Shown piece by piece: positions 27,043 through 38,700 of a stretch of DNA of 64,000 bases. Location: the NCBI GenBank assembly GCA_035079385.1, contig JAVHKY010000003.1, positions 23,141,501 through 23,205,500 on the forward strand, given 5' to 3'. The position numbers and the translations under genes were made by a program. This DNA comes from Aspidiotus rigidus (Eukaryota; Arthropoda; Insecta; Hemiptera; Diaspididae). The first letter of the stretch is position 1. Each line of letters starts with the position of its first letter. The notes beneath the pieces were generated by a model, which did not search any database, had not been told where the DNA came from, and was given only the letters and a program-made list of their open reading frames with translations.

Positions 27043-28090
27043 TTAGGTGTTGAAGTAAAAATAAGTTAGTTGTATGTGTTGTAGGGTACCACGAATGGTT
27101 TTGTGGTTGTTTTTGAGTGCTTGAGTGAGGGAGGAAGGTGTATTTGTGGAAGAACGGAGAGATGAGAGTTGGAGGCGGTCAACTGTTGAATTGTTTTTGT
27201 GGTAGTAAGGGCAAAATGGATGGGTTAGGATGTGAGGGAGTGATTTTTGTGTGCCCAATTCTTAGACGGGAAAGAATCTTTTCTTCTCGTCTTGTGTCTC
27301 TGATGAAGGATGACCAGAGGACGGAAATTTTTTCGATACAAAGGAGTTTGTTGTTAGATTGGTTTTGCTCAAGTGGATTCCATAATTGGCTGGTGAATAA
27401 AATAGTCTAGGGATGGTACAAGGTTGGCCAATGTGTCCAGGGATCCCTATGAAGATTATTTGGGTAATGATTGAGCTTAGAGTATGAGGTGTGAGGAGAA
27501 CGCGTTGTATGATTGAGTTGGAGTTGTATGCGTTTCTAAGGGAATGAAGTGAAGAAAGGGAGTCAGTGAGGAGAAGGAATTTGCCATTTGCGGGAAGTTG
27601 GGAGAGAGGTGGAAGAGGCAGGTAAGTATGTCTATAAGTTCCACTGTAAATGTGGAAGCTTTGACTGTACACCTCTTATGGACTGAGCTTCTTCCATATA
27701 GTGCAATGTTAAACGAGGGTGGAAACGTGTATAGCGTGCGGAGGACTCCAACGTAGGCAGCGTGGGTGAGTGCGCGGTGGAGTAGCCGCTTCTCCTCCTT
27801 CCACAATCAACCGCGTCGCATATGTTGAGTCCTCCGCATCTTATTTTCTTATCATATCTTTCCGCGGGTAAACGTCTGGAAGCTATGTTGCAGATGCGTT
27901 CTGAAAATATCTCACCGTCGATAGAGTATGCGTAAGATGTTTTAGACCCACCAGAGAGGCACAGTTTATAGTGAGGGTATTCTTGAAGTGATTTTCTGAC
28001 GTGATTACAAACAGTTTTGTCGGATTTGGGGGTTTCTGTGAGATCGTTGAGGGTGAATCCAAGGTGGTTGACCTGTAGGAAAAATACGAA
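27043..28090 (-). pseudogene. LINE fragment: RNase H and C-terminus, interrupted by a 216-bp insertion
   Basis: Minus-strand pieces read HLGFTLNDL, then YPHYKLCLSGGSKTSYAYSI (RNase H start; the catalytic Asp of TDGS is replaced by Gly), ERICNIAS. After the insertion at 27661-27876 it resumes with STFTVELI, KFLLLTDSLSSLHSLRNAYN, IFIGIPGHIGQP, and a degraded C-terminus ending SLTQALKNNHKTIRGTLQHI near 27060. At least two frameshifts exist besides the insertion. It is the same LINE group as 1-1080. No reverse transcriptase is left; the element starts abruptly near 28090. Confidence 0.8.
27661..27876. mobile_element. 216-bp GC-rich insertion with 8-bp target duplication
   Basis: Interrupts the LINE RNase H exactly between NIAS and TFTVEL. 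TGGAAGCT is found on both sides (27653-27660 and 27877-27884), so this is a clean insertion. The insert contains an inverted 12-base pair, TGCGGAGGACTC and GAGTCCTCCGCA (about 27736-27747 and 27829-27840), and further short self-complementary blocks, so its RNA or single strand would fold. I see no convincing terminal inverted repeats and no poly-A. An 8-bp duplication is typical of hAT transposons, but the family is not established. Confidence 0.72.
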
Positions 28091-28447
28091 TTCAAAAATA
28101 AGTGTTTTCCCCTTTATCATAAATTTGTTGAAAATTTAAATGATATCGTTGTTTTGGATCTCGTGATTGTTCCTGACTCGAGATTAAGGAGAATTCTCGT
28201 TCGAGGCCAGACCAAAAATTAGAGAGGATGGAAAGTCTGGGAAGGAAATTAACTCTGTAATCTTATTTGTCGGTCATCTGAATCATCTTTTTGCGTTAAG
28301 GGTCATCTAGAATTCAAGAAAAGTTGGAAAAAATTGCCTTACCTCATTTGAGGTACCGAAAAAGTCCTAAAAATGGAATAGAAAGTCGTAATCTTTTTTT
28401 ATTCGATCTTGCTATGAGTCATAAAGTTTGATTTGACGATCAGAAAA

Positions 28448-28583
28448 TGTGACCAGCGATGAGAAAAAAATGCTCATTGCCCGCTGACAGGAACACCATT
28501 TCTCTCTGATTAGACGTCCAATCAGCAAGAAATGGTGTTCCGGCCAATGGGCAATGAGCATCCTTTTCTCATCGCAAGTCACA
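28448..28583. mobile_element. 136-bp hairpin element (MITE-like)
   Basis: Near-palindrome. Left arm TGTGAC, CA, GCGATGAGAAAA, TGCTCATTGCCC and on through GGAACACCATTTCT; the right arm is its reverse complement, ending CTCATCGC, AA, GTCACA. The arms meet around 28510. No clear target duplication. No protein. Confidence 0.8.
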
Positions 28584-29269
28584 AATGATGCTCAAAATGA
28601 GAAGAGGGGAAGAATTTTGGTTGAGAAGAAGAGTTTTAGGGTAGCCTGTACCTGAAATTAACTCAAGTTCAAACTCTTAAGCAACCAATCAGCGATTAAC
28701 TTTTGATACAAACGACCCTCAATTTCAAGAATCGAGGTGGGCTTTCTCATGGAAAGAGGGAGACTTTCTAACTCGCAAAAATTTGTTGAAGTAGCTCGAG
28801 AATTAGTATGAGAAAATTTTATAAAATATGTATCTTAATGACCTTGGAACAGAGGAAAGCCCCTCCCCCATTCTTAGATTTGCGTTCGTACGCGTTTACA
28901 TCCTCTCAGCGTAACCTAATCTAGAATACTATACTTATTCTAGGTCGAAAAGGTAGCCCCGCCTCCAGGCTAGTTCCATCAATTGTCTCCCTGTTCTTCT
29001 CCTGTCATTCTACCACCTAGTATATTGATCCATGACCTTTGTGGAAAAATCTACTTGTAGATTGAATTCACACTCTCCTTGCTTCCCTCTCATCTAACTC
29101 CATCTCAACTATCTGGGTACCTGAGCACGAATCGGTCGAGCCCTCCTTCCTGCCTACAAACACATCTCTTAAAATTGGACCTCAAATCTTACTTGAGCAA
29201 ACTCACTCATATGTTTCGTTTTTGCGAGCTATTAAACTACATAGAGATTAGTAGCTCAATGGATTTGTA

Positions 29270-31160
29270 ATAGGAAGATGTAGTAAGGGATTCTGAGTTG
29301 TTAGGGTAGGCAAAGGAAGCTTGAGAGGGGACAGAAAATGGGTTCAGGAGGTATGGACAGAAGAAAAAGTAGAAAACAGATAATTTCTTAGCATGTATCA
29401 GTTTGAGGATGGAGCGGAGAGATCAGTGAGTTGTGTGCGGTGTAGCCAATTCTTCATGGTGCTGTGACTATTTCTTCATGGCGTGAGGAACGAATTGAAG
29501 AAGACCAGAGGAACGTGGATTTTTTTATTTAATGAAGCTTATTGTGGGGTTGGGACGACCAAAATTTGTATACTATAAGATAGTTAGAGTTAGATTTCAA
29601 GTCATATACCGAGGAAGGAAAGTGGTGAGCAGGGCTTGCTTGGTTGCTGGGTCTACTAGGTCGTGTTCCGGGAGACCAATATGACCAGAGGTAATGTTGA
29701 AATGTGCACGAGGATGAGAATGCGCTGGACAATAGGGTTGAAAAAGTAGGGGTCGTGTATTTGCATGGCTTGGAAGGAGGAAAGAAAGCCGGAACGTTGG
29801 ATGAATTTACGGAGGGGTGAAAGAAGAGAGAGGTGAGTAAAGCGGGACTAGATGTCAGTTCAGAGGCCGAGTATTTCATACGAAATAAGAGCGAGACCCC
29901 TTCATCGATAGAGAAGATGCAACCAGTTTTGGAACCCGATTCGGATCCATCTGTACAGTACCGGTCGTGGGAGAGAAATGGCTTTGATGTGTCTTGTGTA
30001 GATTATTTTTGGTAAATTAGCCCGAAGGCGAATGTGAGGCCTCGAAGATACCTAACAACGGGTGGATGAGTAGATACAAAGAAGGGGCCTGAATTTGAGA
30101 TGATAGTCTAAATAGGATTCTAATGAAAGAAGTGATGAGTCCTGGGAGCGGAGGGAGGGGAGAAAGATAGGGAGTTGGAAAATTGGAAGGTAGAAGTGAG
30201 AAATTTGACGGTAAAAATATAATGAGTGTAATAGTGGATGAAGAATACCAGCCTCAGAGCATAGGCTGAGTGTAGGACAACGGATGATTGAACTGCATTC
30301 AGTTATTCTTGGGAGGATTTGTAGCTTGTATGTAGATTGGGGACCTGTATTCCAGTTGAAAGTGGATTAGATAATTTTGTAGCTGAAGGGGGAGCTTGCG
30401 ACAGTAGTATAGTATTTGGAATGCGGCCTGCTAACTACCCCTGATGCGACCCTTAATGACATTATACCTATATGATAATTACTTGTACAACTCTTAATGA
30501 CTTTCCAAATGCTAATTGGTTTATCCAATTCTTAATTATCTGAGATACAAAAATTCTGGATGCGCTTACCAATTAGCATTTGGAAAGTCAGCAAGAGATA
30601 TTTGCGCATCCAGAATTTTTGTATCTCAGATAATTGAGAATCGGATAAACCAATTAACATTTGGAAAGTCATTAGGAGTTGTACAAGTAATTATCATGTA
30701 GGTATGATGTCATTAAGGGTCGCATCAGGGGTAGTTAGCAGGCCGTATTCCAAAGTTGCGCTAGAACATACAAATACTATACTACTTGCGACTGCAACCA
30801 GTGCGAACGTGGGCAGATATTTGAGGGTATTCAGTCAGTTTAGGTACTTGGTTTTTAAAAGTTTAATGTGGACAGTCCCGGAGTATTTGAAATCGAAGGG
30901 AAGGCCAAGGAATCTATTGGAGGATTGCGAGGTGGCCTGGAAGTTTTGGAGGAGAAATTGGGGGAAGAAAAGGCGTAAATTGTTTTTATTGAATATAAGT
31001 AAAACGGTTTTTTGCTAGAATAACGGAATGCCGGTTCCCAGACCCATGAGGAGATCTTATCGAGGGTGAGTTGGAGTAGACGTGCGACTAGAGACACTGA
31101 AATCATATACAAAGAGTCATTGTAAGAAGGAGAGAGAAATACTTCAATACTTCTCTAGGG
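29270..31160 (-). pseudogene. LINE fragment: reverse transcriptase end through RNase H, with a nested element
   Basis: Minus strand. About 31150-30860 reads LFVYDFSVSLVARLLQLTLD, KISSWVWEPAFRYSSKK: the RT motif C region, with the expected FVDD changed to FVYD, followed by the usual thumb lead-in. After the foldback element at 30403-30784 the frame resumes as RKLPLQLQNYLIHFQLEYRS-PIY, the conserved segment after the RT. About 29690-29640 reads GHIGLPEHDLVDPATKQAL (RNase H last motif). Multiple stops and frameshifts lie between. It belongs to the same LINE group as the fragments at 1-1080 and 27043-28090. The upstream break near 31160 is abrupt. Confidence 0.77.
30403..30784. mobile_element. 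382-bp foldback element with 8-bp target duplication, nested in a LINE
   Basis: Two arms of about 150-175 bp are near-perfect inverted copies; for example GCGGCCTGCTAACTACCCCT near 30422 and its complement near 30730-30750, and GATACAAAAATTCTGGATGC near 30543 with its complement near 30602-30622. The ends carry TAGTATAGTATTTG inverted. CTTGCGAC occurs immediately outside both ends (30395-30402 and 30785-30792). Removing the element and one CTTGCGAC restores the LINE reading frame across RKLPLQL. The right arm carries about 20 extra bases near 30755-30775. The 8-bp duplication points to a hAT-like mobiliser. Confidence 0.88.
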
Positions 31161-33989
31161 GGACGCGACTAGTGGTTATTGTTTGTTTTCTCGCTACACA
31201 TTTTAATTTTATCTACATTTTTTCGTATGCGGTCGCGGGGAAGCAAGAAGCAATACTAGATTTTTTAGATAATATTTCATTATTTCGGGACTACTAAAAA
31301 AACTGTTAGGTTCTAGACTGGTTGAAGTTTTGTTTTATCGATCTTTGACGAGCTATTACAAAAATATCTAAGAATTTTACATTCATTTTATTGCGAAATT
31401 GGATACTGGTCCGCGCCCTCAACTTTGCCGTATAGCAGTAAAGCTTAGACAAGTTTTCAAATACGTATTAGAAAATGAATGATTGTGTTTTGTAGGTAAC
31501 CTATTTGACCCGCGAAATAAATATGTCCTGATACGTCGGACTCGATAGTCTTAATGCAGTTTGTGTGGGATGTATCTTTTATTTCCTTCATTTCTTCGGA
31601 CGCAGATTCTTTAATTTAAAATTGTTTTACTAGTTTTATATTATAATGTATTTGTTTGTATCGGAGTGCATTATTTTAAATCATAAAAATATAATTTACA
31701 TTTTTATCGTATAAATTCACATCTGAAGGGAAGCACGCAATGAAAATATAGTTTCTCTAGGTATATTTTGCTTCCTTTCTCGAATCTAACGGGGTACAGG
31801 GAATATTTTTGTTTACTATAGACAAGTTTTGTCGAATTTTAAACCCTGTCATACGTCGAGGTGGTAAGTTTATACTACTGTTGGCTGAGGATATTATCTG
31901 ACCCACTTTTTGTACATCCTACAAATTTTGAATTCAGCACGAGTTCGTAATAATCGTAATTGAGCACGCTTTACGTATTCGAAGGTAGAAGGAGAAGAAA
32001 TAAAGTCCAGGACAATTTTTCTGCTCTGCGAGGAAGCGCGATAGTTCGATTTTTCATTTTCTGTTTATTTCGAGGAAAGAAACATAGTATGGAAACCGTT
32101 ATAAATTGTTGGTCCGACCCACGAATACCACACTTTTAAACGAGTTTACTCTTCAAATTAGGGTGTAAGAGGATTCATTTGAGGTTCTCGCTGGGTCTTT
32201 GGTTATACGGAATGGACGCTTCTAATCTTTTACATCGAATAATTAAAATTAATGAGTTTTTAAATATTATTTTTCCAGACAGGATAATTTTAAATTCTTT
32301 TGTTCGCCATGATTTCTCTTCGTTATAAATCGTGTGGTTTGGGTTCGCCAACTTTATTAGGTTGTAATGGAGGTATACATAGGTAATGGTTAGTTAGATT
32401 TGAGTTGGGTAGTTATTTATTATTATTTCGCTATTTTCTTTTCTCTGTTTCGTGTCTCTGGCCTTTCGGGAAGCGTTCGTATATAAGTTTCTTGAAGGAA
32501 TGGATAATGCTGGAAATACGACGGTGTACCTAGCGTAACTACGTGTTGTATATGTTGAATATCTGTTGTACCTTTTAATTATTTTTGCAACTGTTATCGA
32601 CGAAGAAAATCGCATTTTGATTTACGAATGATAATTATGCAGGAAGGTGAGGACGATGACGAGGACGTGCGTGGTTGCGCGCGCGCGCGTGCGAGCCTTC
32701 GTACCGTTCGGAAGTATATTAAATTAGCAATATCAGCTCGGATCTACGTAACTTATTTGAGGAAAGGAAACAGCAAAAAAAGAGGAGAAATAGGAGGAAG
32801 CAAACGTAAAAAAAAAAAAGAAAAAGAACTCGTTCGTAACTAATTCATGAAAACCAGCCTAATGAACATACGTCAGTTGAGATCTCGTGAGAAAGTGGAC
32901 TTTTGCGCGGTGTTTCACTTGTAAATTATATCCATTTTAGAGGAGTCGACCGGCGTGACCCTCCGCGCGATCCGGATAAACTACTTTTTCGGGTTATTTC
33001 AAGATTTTTCTGTGAAAAATATAGTGTGACCTGTTGGCTGGCTTATCTCGTTCCTTCCTGTCGTTCACTTAATTCTGGGATAGGTAATGGAATGCCGTTG
33101 GTAGAAGAGTGCGCAAAACACGCCCGATCTTGTTCGGATCATTACTCCTGCGCTAAATTACCGTGGTGACTAAATTAAATGTCCCAACACTTATTCGGAT
33201 GCATCGTCATTCTCCGATTATCATATGGAAATGTCATTTTTTATTCGTTGGGAATCGGACAACTTCCACGATCGCGCTTATTTCCTGTCAAAGAGGCTCA
33301 CGTTTTATTGTACTCGTAATGCGTACATATAAGCTTACAGCTCATGTTGAGAAACAGGAACGGAAGATCTCAGATTTTTTTACGTAATTTATGTAAAATA
33401 TCGTTGAAAATGTTTGTACGGCTGCTGAAGACTTATTCGCGCCCTTACTGGCGCGTATAATTGGAGACGACGACCTGATTCAGAGTTTACAGAGTAATAA
33501 TTCCGTTACTCCTCTTATGGTACGCATTATACTTTAGTTTATCTTGATGATTTTTTGCCGGTTCGAGATCTTCTCGAAATTAATCCCTTCCAAACTGCTC
33601 TTCTATATGATCGTATAATGTTCTCAATTCAAGTGGTCTGTCTTGTCGCCGGAAACTAATTGACGCGAGTTGAAGTTTGGATTTTTGGTTTAGTTGTTTT
33701 CATTAGAAATGGAAGCTGGTCATGGATTTTATTGAATCAGTTCATCAATTGAAGAGTTCACTTTTTTGGAAATGTATTCTTAGAAATTGTTTGCGTCTGA
33801 CAGAAGAAAAAAGCTTTCCTGTTCTCTAGGTTTTTGATATTCGGGAAGAAGAGGGGGGAAATTGAAAAAAATTCGAGATATGTATTTATTTGGGGAATTT
33901 TCGATCATAGAGCTGTATATTCGAAAAGGAGGACTAAGGAAAAAGTTTTAATCGTCAAACTTCCGCAATCAACCTAATTTTTCTAGTCA
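31161..33989. other. Intronic sequence, nothing recognised
   Basis: AT-rich, with a short (GC)n run at 32676-32690 and an A-run at 32807-32826. Open frames under 90 codons, none recognisable. Confidence 0.55.
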
Positions 33990-35344
33990 GTGGCGGATTA
34001 ACACATTTTGCGCTCTACGCTGAAGGCAATTTCGCGCCGCGGTCGCGATAATGTGAAATAACTCTCTGTTCTTTATTCTCTTCTATTCTCGGGGTCAGTC
34101 ACTCTGCTTGTAAGCCTCCCAACAGTCTCCATTATAACAGGCCTAATAGCGATACTGCTCGAGTCTTCCTTATACTCGGCCTCCGAATGACGGCTGATGA
34201 CAAGATACTAACAGATTTTAGGATTGAGTACTACTATTTAGTCTCCATTATACTGGGCTATTCAGTATACTAAACAATACTAGGCCTAATATTAACTTTC
34301 ATGAAGTCAGTTTTACCAGATGGTGATGATAAAATATCGCCTATTCCTTTGGTTGAAGGAGCCTAAAATCGCCAACAATCACCAGATTTGGCAAAAAATC
34401 GCCGAGTTTCATGTAGCCCAATTGGCTTGTAGGAGCCAAAATAACTTTTTTGAAGCCCAATTGGCGCTTTGTAGCGTAACCTGGCCACACTGCGTGAAGC
34501 CAGACCTAACGGAAGACTTACATACAGCAGTAAAAGCCTTTAAATCACTTACAGATTACGAAGATGAGGAAAGGTGGTTTGAAATCGCAAATTTCAGAGT
34601 TAGGATCGGAGTCAAGGTTGATGACGTCATAGTTTGTGGTAAAGAAAGAGGAGGGATACAGCATACAGGATTATTATTGAGTGGGGGAAACTCGCGGGGT
34701 GGTGTGAACTCGCAAATTTTGGAATTACGGGTCAAGATTCAAGACTTGTGAAACTCGCAGATTTTCAGAATCATATTTAAGGTTCTTTCCCATGGGGTGG
34801 GAGGGGGAGCAACCGGTGGGAAGGGTGAATTTCGGAGTTAGGAACTACGATTCAGGAAACTTCAGGAGGGATGTGTTTTTTTTTTGGGGGGGGGGCAATT
34901 CAAAGGAGTGGTGTGAACTTGCAAATTTTGGAATTAGAAGCTAGGATTCAGGAAAGATATAAAACATGTTAAAAGAGAGGAAAAGGGAAGAGAGGAAAAG
35001 TAGTGAGAAACATCAAACGGATAATGGACCGCCCATTATCCGTACATGGCTCCTTCTGAATTTTCATACGTACACGATTTATTCTTTCTGAGGAGACATG
35101 AGTAAGTCGAATTCTTTCTTTCAGTAAGTCGAATTTTTCCTAAGTCGAATTATTATATTATTAAAAGAAAATTTCGCGCCGCTAAAATTCCGCGCCTTAG
35201 GCTACAGCGTAGTCAGCGTAAAAAAAAAAAAAAAAAGTTAGAAGCCATTGCAGACGTTGCAATGGCAGCGGATTCCTTAACTCGACCTCTCAGGTGGTGT
35301 GGAACTGAGTTGATAATCTTGTCATATAATTCAAATCGAAATTA
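33990..35344. other. Repeat-like region with rearranged motifs and a poly-A run
   Basis: Starts with AGTGGCGGATTAACACATTT (33991), reminiscent of some hAT element ends, and has TTCGCGCCGC near both 34030 and 35175. TACTAGGCC motifs lie at 34255-34290 and a TGACGTCAT at 34622. An A-run of about 17 (35220-35236) follows GCGTAGTCAGCGT. G-runs occur at 34877-34893. The 143-codon + frame at 34320-34751 covers repeated phrases (AACTCGCAAATTTTGGAATT-type) and is not a credible gene. I cannot define element borders. Confidence 0.4.
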
Positions 35345-35740
35345 TCATTCTACATTCCCTCCTATCATATATAGCTCGAGAGTCGAAATTCTTCTAAGTC
35401 CCCCTTCTATCATATATAGCTCGGAAGTCACAATTCTTCCAAGTCCCCCTCCTATCATATATAGCTGGAGACTCGAAATTCTTCTAAATCTTCTAAGTCC
35501 CCCTCCTATCAAATATAGCTCGAGACTTGAAATTCTTCCAAGTCCCCCTCCTATCATATATAGCTCGAAAGTCACGATTCTTTCAAGTTCCCCTCCTATC
35601 ATATATAGCTCGAGTCTCAAAATTTTTCTAAGTTTTTGGTTGGACGGCGGACGGCGGACGGTAGCTCGAAAGTCAAAATTCTTCCAAGTCCCCCCCTCCC
35701 CCTCCTATCATATATAGCTCGAGACTCGAAATTATTTTAA
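35345..35740. repeat. Minisatellite array of ~50-bp units
   Basis: About seven or eight units of the pattern TCCTATCATATATAGCTCGA, GA(C/G)TCGAAATTCTTC, (C/T)AAGTCCCCC. It is the reverse complement of the array inside the element at 3104-3520. A TTTTTGGTTGGACGGCGGACGG segment interrupts it near 35628. The 151-codon frame over it is an artefact of the repeat length. Confidence 0.85.
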
Positions 35741-35747
35741 GTCCCGT

Positions 35748-35762
35748 AACCTAACCTAACCT
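35748..35762. repeat. Short telomere-like (CCTAA)n tract
   Basis: AACCTAACCTAACCT: three CCTAA units, matching the complementary strand of the TTAGG telomere repeat common in insects. Only 15 bases, so it may be coincidence. Confidence 0.4.
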
Positions 35763-35765
35763 GCG

Positions 35766-38700
35766 GACGCGGACGTTTTCTGAGGATGTAATCTCCTAAC
35801 AAAATGGATAGCAGGTTCCCCGCTAAAAAAGTTTCTTAACTTAATATTATTAAATTTACGATTCTTGTATTTTCTCTGAAGTAAGTCAAAGTCATTGATG
35901 ACGTCATAAAGCACCTCGCGTCTTACCCACTGACCCCTCGCCAGAGTATTGCAGCCAAAAATTTCAACTTCGGCTTTTGGCTTGAACTCCTTGGAAAATT
36001 TGACTTTCGGATTTTGGTTTTTAGAAAAATTCTGCTGGCTTTCAGTTTAATTCGGCTGGCTTAATTCAGCTAATTTATGCGAGTTCGAATGAAACAATCA
36101 GAAGAATTAGGGCTTTGACATACTTGCTGCGGAAGATATCTATTCTTCAATTTGTGTTCATCTCCATTGGATGAATGCACTGTAGGCTTTTATGCTGAAC
36201 GGCTGTTCGAACAGCTGAATTGAACCGGAACCAATCTTTCTTTTTTGTATCAATTCTTTGGCAAAGCAATTGAACTTGAAATTAATTGTACTTTCAAGCC
36301 ATGCATTTTCCTAGTTTGCGAGAATCAGGAAATCTATAAAAAAATTGAAAACACTGGGCTTAGGAAGGTTTAAATAAAGCTAGTTTCAGCTTCGCTCTTA
36401 TCGTTGAAAATTCGGTGTAATTTGACTTTCAGCTGGCTGAAATACTCCGCCTCCAGCCCAAAGACGTACACACGTCAAAAGTTTCAATCTTTGAACTTCT
36501 GTGCAGCAAGGAGGTGAGAAACTCACGGGCTCTTTAACGGAGTTGATTTAGGCGTGGCAGAAAACCTGTTTTATGGGGCACATGGGTTCTGAAAAATGTA
36601 GATTGTGACGTCACGGATCCAGATTTTGGAACTGGACTTGAAAAAATGTCGACTTCCAAGCTGTATATGATAGAAGGGGGACTTGGAAAGCTATATATGG
36701 TACGACCTTGAGATTACCGGCCAGCCTGAGACATCTTTCCAGAAACCCCGCCCGATATAACGGCGGATCCCTGTTAAAAACCAATTTTTCTAGAAGAGAC
36801 GGGGAAAGGTTTCAACTTGAACTCTACATATAGCAGGAATTTAAAATACAATTTTCAGCAGTTCCTGAACTGAAGCCTAAGCACACTGTATGTTGGGCCT
36901 AGTATAGGGAGGGGGGCAAAATGAGCTAGTCACTTGGCGCACAATCAACTAGGGGCTCCTTCATGTATACTTTATGTTAGGCATAGAAGAATACAGGTTC
37001 CAAAATTTTTTGAAGTCCCTAAAGTAGGTCGAGGTCATTGTTGACGTCATAAAGCACCGCGTGTTATAAATCTTACGTATTTCCCTCCGACCCCAACCCG
37101 AAGACATATTCCTGGCAAAAGTTTTAATTTCTGAACTTGTGTACAGGACAAATGTGAAAAAATGTTAATCTTCCGAATTTTCTAGTGGAGAGATGGAAAA
37201 TTTCAAGTTGAATCCTACAGGGGAGAAACTTTGAAGACAATTCCAAGTTCCGAGTCTCAACGAAAGAGGAACTTGGAACTACAATAAGTTCGGATCTTAA
37301 CGTCGCCATGAGATGAGGACCTCTGTCTTCTACGGAGGGAAACGGAATCAGCCTCGAGCTGTAAAAAGAAAAATTTTGACACATCGTCGATCGATGAGAG
37401 TAATGATCTCTGACTTCTATTAATGAGGAAAAGGAAAGGTCCGAGCTCTAGGGGCGGATGTACGAGAAAAATTCCCTCCAATTCCTCCTCTCCCCACAAA
37501 AAAAAATCAAATCCTGATGCAAAACAAAGTTTGAACTGTTTCATCCCTCGCAAAAAGGTTTGCATTTGAAAAGAGCCGTTGTGGTACTTGACAAAATCTC
37601 ACAAAAGACATGAAACGAGTATGCAACATTTATGAGCTGCGAGATACTCAGAAGATTTTCATCTTGAATCTTCCTCTCAGAGAAATTATAAACCAGATGA
37701 TGTGGCGTCATCAATGACGTTGACCTAATTTAGCGATTTGAGAAAATTGCAAGCGAGCGGAGGAAATCTTGGCGTTAGGAAGTGTCGTCATCAGGGAGTT
37801 ACGAAAATCAGAATGTAAACTTATGAGCTTAAGTAGGACGTGACGTTATCAAAAGGATTTGAAGGATTACATATTGTTTGTGGGATAGATGTCGGATTCA
37901 TTTTAAGAAATTAATAAAAATGTTTCAAGCAAGACAGGGGGAATGAATTCAAAAATTTGAACTTGAGAACAGTGAAGAAGTTGATTACTGAGGGCAGAGT
38001 CCATCAGGAAGAGGAGCTAATTCATGACTTGAGTAAGGATTCCTGCGCATTTGCCGGAGAGTCAAGAGAGGCGCTGGTAAAGAGGAGTGAGATATAGATG
38101 CGTTTCAGAGTATATGGGGAAACCCAAGAGAAAAGTTCTCCTTAGTGAATGTTGTTTAAGACACTTATATTCAACAGCTTTTAAAGAACCCACACGGTTC
38201 GAAATGGTCGTGGACATTTTCTCCAGCGTTGAAAACGATTATTTTCGCCTATACCCCCATTCTGTGTGTCATCGACTTTGTACGTGAGAAATTGTAGAAA
38301 TCGTGTACTTGAATCTCGATAAATACTAGGTGATTTGCTCTAAACTCTTTTTTAAAAATAGACCGGATTAAATAATTGATTTGAGATTTATGATTCTGTA
38401 CCAATTAATCAAGGCGTGCGATATTAACTTCATTTTTTGTGAGTTGGTCATAGAATTGCTTTCCGCTGAAAACGAAAATTTAGGCCTAAATATTGACTTA
38501 GTAAAAAGAAATCTCATTAAATTCTCGCTTTGGGAGATCTTAGAGCTTTATCATCAAATTATTCAAAAACTCATTACGAAAACTCGGGAAGCTTTTTGAT
38601 TATTTTTACCCAATTTTTCAGCAGATTTTACCCAAGAATCGATAAGAACTCGAAACGTTGTATCGAATTTTTATTTTGGTATTTGTAGTTTCGGGTGCTG

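Noticed and set aside
34320..34751. 143-codon + strand frame
   Set aside because: Spans repeated non-coding phrases and a TGACGTCAT core; no domain and no splice context.
35262..35717. 151-codon + strand frame
   Set aside because: It runs through the minisatellite, and its protein is the repeat translated over and over.
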